Origin: Maribellus sp. CM-23
GTDB taxonomy: Bacteria; Bacteroidota; Bacteroidia; Bacteroidales; Prolixibacteraceae
Reading direction: 5' to 3'
DNA: 64,000 bases
NCBI RefSeq assembly: GCF_021354595.1
Contig: NZ_JADWYJ010000008.1
Location: 62,001 to 126,000 of the forward strand
This document shows, one piece after another, positions 59,806-64,000 of this stretch. Each line of letters begins with the position of its first letter. Positions within the stretch are counted from its first letter, which is position 1. The notes beneath the pieces are model-generated. The model saw nothing but the letters and a program-made list of their open reading frames with translations, did no database searches and was not told where the DNA came from. Made by a program: the position numbers and the translations under genes.

Positions 59806-62097
59806 ATGAAATTTAGACTTTTCCTTAGTTTATTTCTATTGTTAATCAGCATTCAGGGGAACTCCCAATCGGTGGGTGTGGTTTTGAGTGGCGGCGGTGC
59901 TAAAGGTATGGCGCACATTGCTGTTTTGCGGGTGCTGGAAGAAAACAATATCCCGATCGATTATATTTCGGGAACCTCGATCGGTGCGATCGTTGGAGGC
60001 TTATATGCAGCAGGATACACTCCTGACGAAATGGAAGAGTTGTTTAAATCGGACGACTTCTATTTTTGGTCTACCGGAAAAATTCAAACCGGTTACCGTT
60101 ATTACTTCAAACAGCCCGAAGCCGATCCAACCTGGCTTCAGCTTAGAATTACCAAAAAGAACGAAAAAGTTAAATTACTCCCTCCCACCAACATTATTCC
60201 GGCCGAGCAGATGGATTTTGCATTTATGGAATTAACCGCCGCAACCAGTGCTGCCTGCGATTATAATTTCAACCAACTGATGGTTCCGTTTTTTTGTGTG
60301 GCTGCCGACGTGTATAACAGCAAACCGGTTGTTTTGCGAAACGGGGACCTGGGAAATGCCATTCGTGCTTCGATGACGGTGCCTCTGTATTTCAAACCCA
60401 TTGAAATTGACGGTAATCTATTGTTTGACGGTGGGCTGCTGAACAACTTCCCCACCCAGCAGATGAAGGAAATCTTTAAACCCGATATTATTATCGGACA
60501 CAAAGTGGCCAACAATGTCAGGGCGGCCGAGGCCGACGACCTGATGCAGCAAATCTCTAACCTCGTTATGCGGCCCACCAATTTCGAGATCGATCCGAAA
60601 GATGGTATCCTGCTCGAAACAAGATTTGAAGATGTTGGCTTGCTGGATTTTGCTAAAATTGACCAAGCCATGGAAGCCGGAGGAAAAACAGCCATGAATG
60701 CCCTCGACAGCATAAAAGCACTTGTTACCCGAAGAGTGTCGAAAGAGGAAGTACAGGAGAAGCGAAACAATTTTGTGGCGCGTAAACCTGCACTTTATTT
60801 TCAAAACATACAGGTGGAAGGCGTGCAAGACAACTTACAACGGCAATTCATTATCCAAAGTATGAAGCACGGAATGCCGATTGTATCGCTGGACAACCTG
60901 AAAAAGGAGTATTTTAAACTGGTATCGGATCAGCAGGTAAAATCAATACAGCCCATTACTTATTACAACAAGGAAACAGGCTATTTCGACCTGCATTTAA
61001 AAGTGGAGCCCGAGAAAAAAGTGGATGTAAACATTGGCGGGAATATTTCAACCAAACCCATTAACCAGGGATATGTGGGGGTAAATTACCGCATGTATAA
61101 CCGCAGGGCTTATCTTCTCAACTCAAACCTGTTTTTTGGTCGTTTTTACAGTTCCTTTAAGCTGGGAGGAAGGATTGATTACCCATCGAGATTGCCGTAC
61201 TACCTGGCATCTTATTTCACCTTGAACCGTTGGGATTATTTTGCTTCCAGCTCCGAGTTATTTTTCGAAAACGTGCGGCCTCCCTACATCATCCGCGACG
61301 AGCTTAGTTTCAGAATCGAAACGGGCTTTCCGCTTGGCTTGAACAGCAAATTCTACACGGGAGTTGCCTATTCTTCCGCTTCCGACCAGTATTATCAAAC
61401 AGAGATTTTCAACAAAGAGGACGAACCGGACGAAAGCACCTTTAATGCCTTTGTAGCCGATGTAAGACTTGAAACCAACTCGCTGAATTACAAACAATAT
61501 GCAACAGAAGGGCTTCTTCGGATGCTGGATATTAAATATGTTGTGGGCGAAGAAGGACACCTCCCGGGAAGTACATCAGAAGTACGGGGAAGGATCCTGC
61601 AGCACCAGGAGTATTTCCAGGTGAATGCCAAACTTCTTCGCTATTTTAATTTCGGGAAAGCCTTCACACTGGGAGTACATGCCGAAGGAATGCTGAGTAC
61701 GAAAGATCTGTTCAGAAACTACAAAGCAGTAAAATTAAGTGCACCCGGTTTTCAGCCAACGCCGCATAGCAAATCACTGTTTCTGAACAACTTTCACTCC
61801 AACCAATTTACAGCAGGCGGACTAAAAACGATCTTTAACTTTACACCCGACATACACCTGCGGCTTGAAAGCTATGCTTTTTTGCCCATCAGGGAAGAGT
61901 TGATAAAAGAAGACCTAACGGCATACAGAAGCGACAATCTTTTCCACAATATCTACTGGCAGGGAATGGCAGCCATGGTTTATCAAACCGGAATAGGCCC
62001 GATTAGTCTGGCCGTCAATTATTACGAGAAAGAAAATACGCAATGGTATGTAACCCTGAACTTTGGATATATTCTGTTTAACAAACGTGGATTGTAA
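59806..62097 (+). CDS. Patatin-like phospholipase with POTRA and outer membrane barrel (type Vd architecture)
   Basis: A 763-residue protein. The signal peptide ends near residue 20. The patatin domain covers about 22-270: oxyanion loop GGGAKG (residues 29-34), nucleophile Ser58 in GTSIG and catalytic Asp208 in FDGGLLNN. A POTRA-like segment follows at about 325-405 and then a Omp85-type barrel of about 16 strands to the last residues (TLNFGYILFNKRGL). This is the architecture of PlpD/type Vd autotransporters, which expose a phospholipase at the cell surface. In related Bacteroidota proteins the barrel may keep the domain on the periplasmic side. Confidence 0.9.
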   Translation: MKFRLFLSLFLLLISIQGNSQSVGVVLSGGGAKGMAHIAVLRVLEENNIPIDYISGTSIGAIVGGLYAAGYTPDEMEELFKSDDFYFWSTGKIQTGYRYYFKQPEADPTWLQLRITKKNEKVKLLPPTNIIPAEQMDFAFMELTAATSAACDYNFNQLMVPFFCVAADVYNSKPVVLRNGDLGNAIRASMTVPLYFKPIEIDGNLLFDGGLLNNFPTQQMKEIFKPDIIIGHKVANNVRAAEADDLMQQISNLVMRPTNFEIDPKDGILLETRFEDVGLLDFAKIDQAMEAGGKTAMNALDSIKALVTRRVSKEEVQEKRNNFVARKPALYFQNIQVEGVQDNLQRQFIIQSMKHGMPIVSLDNLKKEYFKLVSDQQVKSIQPITYYNKETGYFDLHLKVEPEKKVDVNIGGNISTKPINQGYVGVNYRMYNRRAYLLNSNLFFGRFYSSFKLGGRIDYPSRLPYYLASYFTLNRWDYFASSSELFFENVRPPYIIRDELSFRIETGFPLGLNSKFYTGVAYSSASDQYYQTEIFNKEDEPDESTFNAFVADVRLETNSLNYKQYATEGLLRMLDIKYVVGEEGHLPGSTSEVRGRILQHQEYFQVNAKLLRYFNFGKAFTLGVHAEGMLSTKDLFRNYKAVKLSAPGFQPTPHSKSLFLNNFHSNQFTAGGLKTIFNFTPDIHLRLESYAFLPIREELIKEDLTAYRSDNLFHNIYWQGMAAMVYQTGIGPISLAVNYYEKENTQWYVTLNFGYILFNKRGL

Positions 62098-62182
62098 TGG
62101 GTACCGGATAACTGTATTGCTGTGTTGCCGTTTGGCAGTTTGGTAGTTTTGCTGTTGTTTATCCCCGCCAAAACGATTGAGT

Positions 62183-62536
62183 CTATTTTCTAAAGAAATG
62201 AGGCATGGACGTATCCAGTTGAAACGAAATCTCAATCACTCCCCGAAACATTCCTTCCTGGTACCACGGAGTTTGATAAATGATTTTAGTAACACCGTCT
62301 TTCTCCGTTGTGTACATGTTGTCTATGGGCTTCTCCAACATCTCTTTCAACTTTGTTTTGGAGGGATCGGGATGGCAATCGAGCAAGTTGCTTCCCAAAA
62401 GATCGGCACCACCGTATTTATGAAATTGCTCAACAGAACGACGATTCATGTACACAATTATCCCCTTTCGGTCGCAAACTGTAATGGCGCCGTTAAACTC
62501 TTCGGCCCAGTCAACATTCCAATTGTTCAGCATCAT
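62183..62536 (-). CDS. Stand-alone PAS-domain protein
   Basis: A 117-residue protein that consists of one PAS domain (WAEEFNGAITVCDRKGIIVY, FHKYGGADLLGSNLLDCHPD). No kinase, cyclase or DNA-binding domain follows. It could sense a ligand or redox state. Its ATG overlaps the stop codon of the upstream gene by 4 bp (ATGA), so it is coupled to the large Lys/Glu-rich protein, an odd pairing for a PAS protein. Confidence 0.85.
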   Translation of the reverse strand: MMLNNWNVDWAEEFNGAITVCDRKGIIVYMNRRSVEQFHKYGGADLLGSNLLDCHPDPSKTKLKEMLEKPIDNMYTTEKDGVTKIIYQTPWYQEGMFRGVIEISFQLDTSMPHFFRK

Positions 62537-64000
62537 TTTCTACGATAACATTTTACCCATTCTATTTCGAAATTAACTGCTGATGAAACCGGATTGATCA
62601 CCAAACTGGAGGCTTCAATAAACAATTGCTTGTTCATTTCCGGCTTTTCCTGTTTCAAAATTTCCACTTCGTTAATTTTCCAAGTGAATGTTGAGCCCGC
62701 CTTTTCAACACTAAAAATGTAGGTGCTTTTTTTGAGGTTTGAGATATCGATTCCCTGGCTTTCTACCTTCCCGCTACCATTCAGGAAAGTAAAACCCAGA
62801 TGGTTTCTGGCCCCCATCTCCAACAAATTCACACGGTTGGTTGCCTTTTCCCCGGTAAGGTACAAAGAGCTGACAACCTGTTTTACAGGATCGAATTTTA
62901 TTTTAGCTTCCAGAATTCCGTCTTCCACCATAAACCTTGGCGCACTTGAAACCAGCCCGGATGTGTATTCAAAATCGGTCGGTACAAACCCTGCCGGCAT
63001 TTGCCAAACTTTTCCTTTTGCTTTCTCTTTTTTTACCTGGATCACCAGCTTTTCTTCCACCTTCAGGTTATTTCCACTGGTAAAAATATTGAGGTCGCCC
63101 GGCATGGCATAATTCTCGCCCAGCAATTTATCGGCCACCGGAGTAGCAGTCGACCATTTTTCTGTATCCAGTTTTCTGCCCGAAAAATCATCTTCAAAAA
63201 CAACTTCCAGGTTTCTAAACAAATCAAAATCTTTGGAATCCTTGTACTTGAAATAATTTACAAAATCAGGTATTTGTTTGTCTTTCAGATATTGCTGATA
63301 CCTGGCGTATTCGGGCGTTTTCTCCCAACGTTTTTTGTCTTCCAACCAGGCTTTTTGTTTCCGGTATTCTTCCGACTGCAAAAGCGCATCCAGTTCGTGG
63401 TAGCGTTTCAGGTCGAAAGAATCTTTTACATCGAGGTAATTTTTATACAACGAAGACTTCTCGTACTTCAACACAAACTTTACGGTATCGTCGGCAGCAA
63501 GTCGTTTAAACTCGGCCTGTTTCTTATAGGCCTCGCTCTTTTCAAACTTCTGCTTGTCTTTCAAAAAAGCTTCCTTTTCTCTGAACTCTTTCGACTCCAC
63601 CAAAGCTTTTAGTTCGAGGTATCTCTTCAGATCATGACTGCTACTGATCTCTTTATAAAGTTTCAGTTTTTTTGATTTCTCCAGCTTAAAATAGGCTTTG
63701 ATCTCGCTGTCGCCCATAATTTTTCTGAACGCCGCTTTGTCTTCCTTGCTGCGGTCAGAAGCATTTTTCAATTCATTATACTTTTTGAATTTTTCGGAGT
63801 TTGCAAGGGCTTCGTGCCTCTTCAAAACCTCGGAGCCGTGCAATTCGAGGTAAGCTTTTATTCCTGCCGACTTTGCAAGCTTTTTGTATTCGAGCAGGTG
63901 CTTCTCCTCTACCGAACCTTTAAATACCTGGCTGCTAATTTCCTTTTTGTCCTTTTCAAACTGCCCTTCCTTCATATAATCGAGCAATACATAGTAGTTC
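62533..64000 (-). CDS. Lys/Glu-rich repeat protein with C-terminal GH16/LamG-like domain (5' end outside window)
   Basis: The open frame reaches the window edge without a stop or a convincing start, so the 5' end is missing; at least 489 residues are present. The N-terminal 265 residues repeat a unit of about 32-60 residues with the pattern LKRYLELKALVESKEF-R then KFEKSEAYKKQAEFKRLA. It is strongly charged and probably a long helical rod. From about residue 270 a jelly-roll domain begins (EVVFEDDFSGRKLDTEKW) that resembles GH16/LamG proteins. The GH16 catalytic pattern ExDxE is not present (NLLEMGARN instead), so it is likely a binding rather than hydrolytic domain. Confidence 0.75.
   Translation of the reverse strand, partial: NYYVLLDYMKEGQFEKDKKEISSQVFKGSVEEKHLLEYKKLAKSAGIKAYLELHGSEVLKRHEALANSEKFKKYNELKNASDRSKEDKAAFRKIMGDSEIKAYFKLEKSKKLKLYKEISSSHDLKRYLELKALVESKEFREKEAFLKDKQKFEKSEAYKKQAEFKRLAADDTVKFVLKYEKSSLYKNYLDVKDSFDLKRYHELDALLQSEEYRKQKAWLEDKKRWEKTPEYARYQQYLKDKQIPDFVNYFKYKDSKDFDLFRNLEVVFEDDFSGRKLDTEKWSTATPVADKLLGENYAMPGDLNIFTSGNNLKVEEKLVIQVKKEKAKGKVWQMPAGFVPTDFEYTSGLVSSAPRFMVEDGILEAKIKFDPVKQVVSSLYLTGEKATNRVNLLEMGARNHLGFTFLNGSGKVESQGIDISNLKKSTYIFSVEKAGSTFTWKINEVEILKQEKPEMNKQLFIEASSLVINPVSSAVNFEIEWVKCYRRK

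Noticed and set aside
63001..63612. A 203-codon plus-strand frame opposite the Lys/Glu-rich gene
   Set aside because: It is rich in Phe/Ile/Leu only because the other strand is Lys/Glu-rich; an expected shadow.

Overview
The window is a chromosome segment of a Bacteroidota bacterium, most likely an anaerobic or facultative marine or sediment member of the Marinilabiliales (Prolixibacteraceae-like). The phylum rests on a SusC/SusD pair, a type IX secretion (T9SS) sorting domain, a PorV/PorQ protein, DUF3078, DUF5686 and DUF4268 families, and promoters of the TTG-N19/21-TAnnTTTG type. The family-level guess is inference. No rRNA, tRNA, CRISPR array or intact insertion sequence was found.

Region 1 (1-9.7 kb): an MscS channel, a secreted GH27 alpha-galactosidase, an M16 peptidase, and an operon of a small exported protein, a T9SS-sorted subtilisin and a PorV/PorQ-like barrel. 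Region 2 (9.7-17 kb): susC, susD and two surface lipoproteins closed by a strong terminator. No glycosidase is linked to this SusCD operon but proteases are, so peptides are a plausible substrate. Region 3 (17-25.4 kb): small housekeeping and unknown genes (HGSNAT-like membrane protein, degenerate LytM protein, DUF4268, cupin, SRPBCC, DUF3078, CYTH, HD). Region 4 (25.4-30 kb): an L-fucose unit with fucI, a hairpin terminator, a FucR-like GntR regulator and a TolB-like protein.

Region 5 (30-40 kb): a DUF5686 outer membrane protein, a 1,844-residue TPR-like protein containing six near-identical 399-bp tandem repeats, and an NhaC antiporter. Region 6 (40.2-41.4 kb): an AT-rich three-gene accessory operon ending in an XRE regulator. 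It is driven by a near-perfect promoter placed so that the mRNA would be almost leaderless. Region 7 (41.5-47.2 kb): a damage-tolerance cassette with a DnaE-type polymerase, a DinB-type polymerase and a LexA-like XRE/S24 regulator. It is interrupted by a frameshifted four-helix-bundle gene between terminal inverted repeats.

Region 8 (47.5-53.8 kb): a complete RND efflux operon (TolC, adaptor, pump) followed by a small PII-like protein and a DUF2892 membrane protein. Region 9 (54-57.4 kb): an iron-sulfur operon of two NifX-like proteins, two MinD-type ATPases with ferredoxin domains and an MBL-fold hydrolase. Region 10 (57.4-64 kb): a LytM-like exported protein, a secreted esterase, a patatin-barrel protein of type Vd architecture, a small PAS protein and a large Lys/Glu-rich protein that runs off the window edge.

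Start codons were moved to internal ATGs where the longest frame began at an upstream TTG or inside the probable promoter; these cases are stated in the entries.
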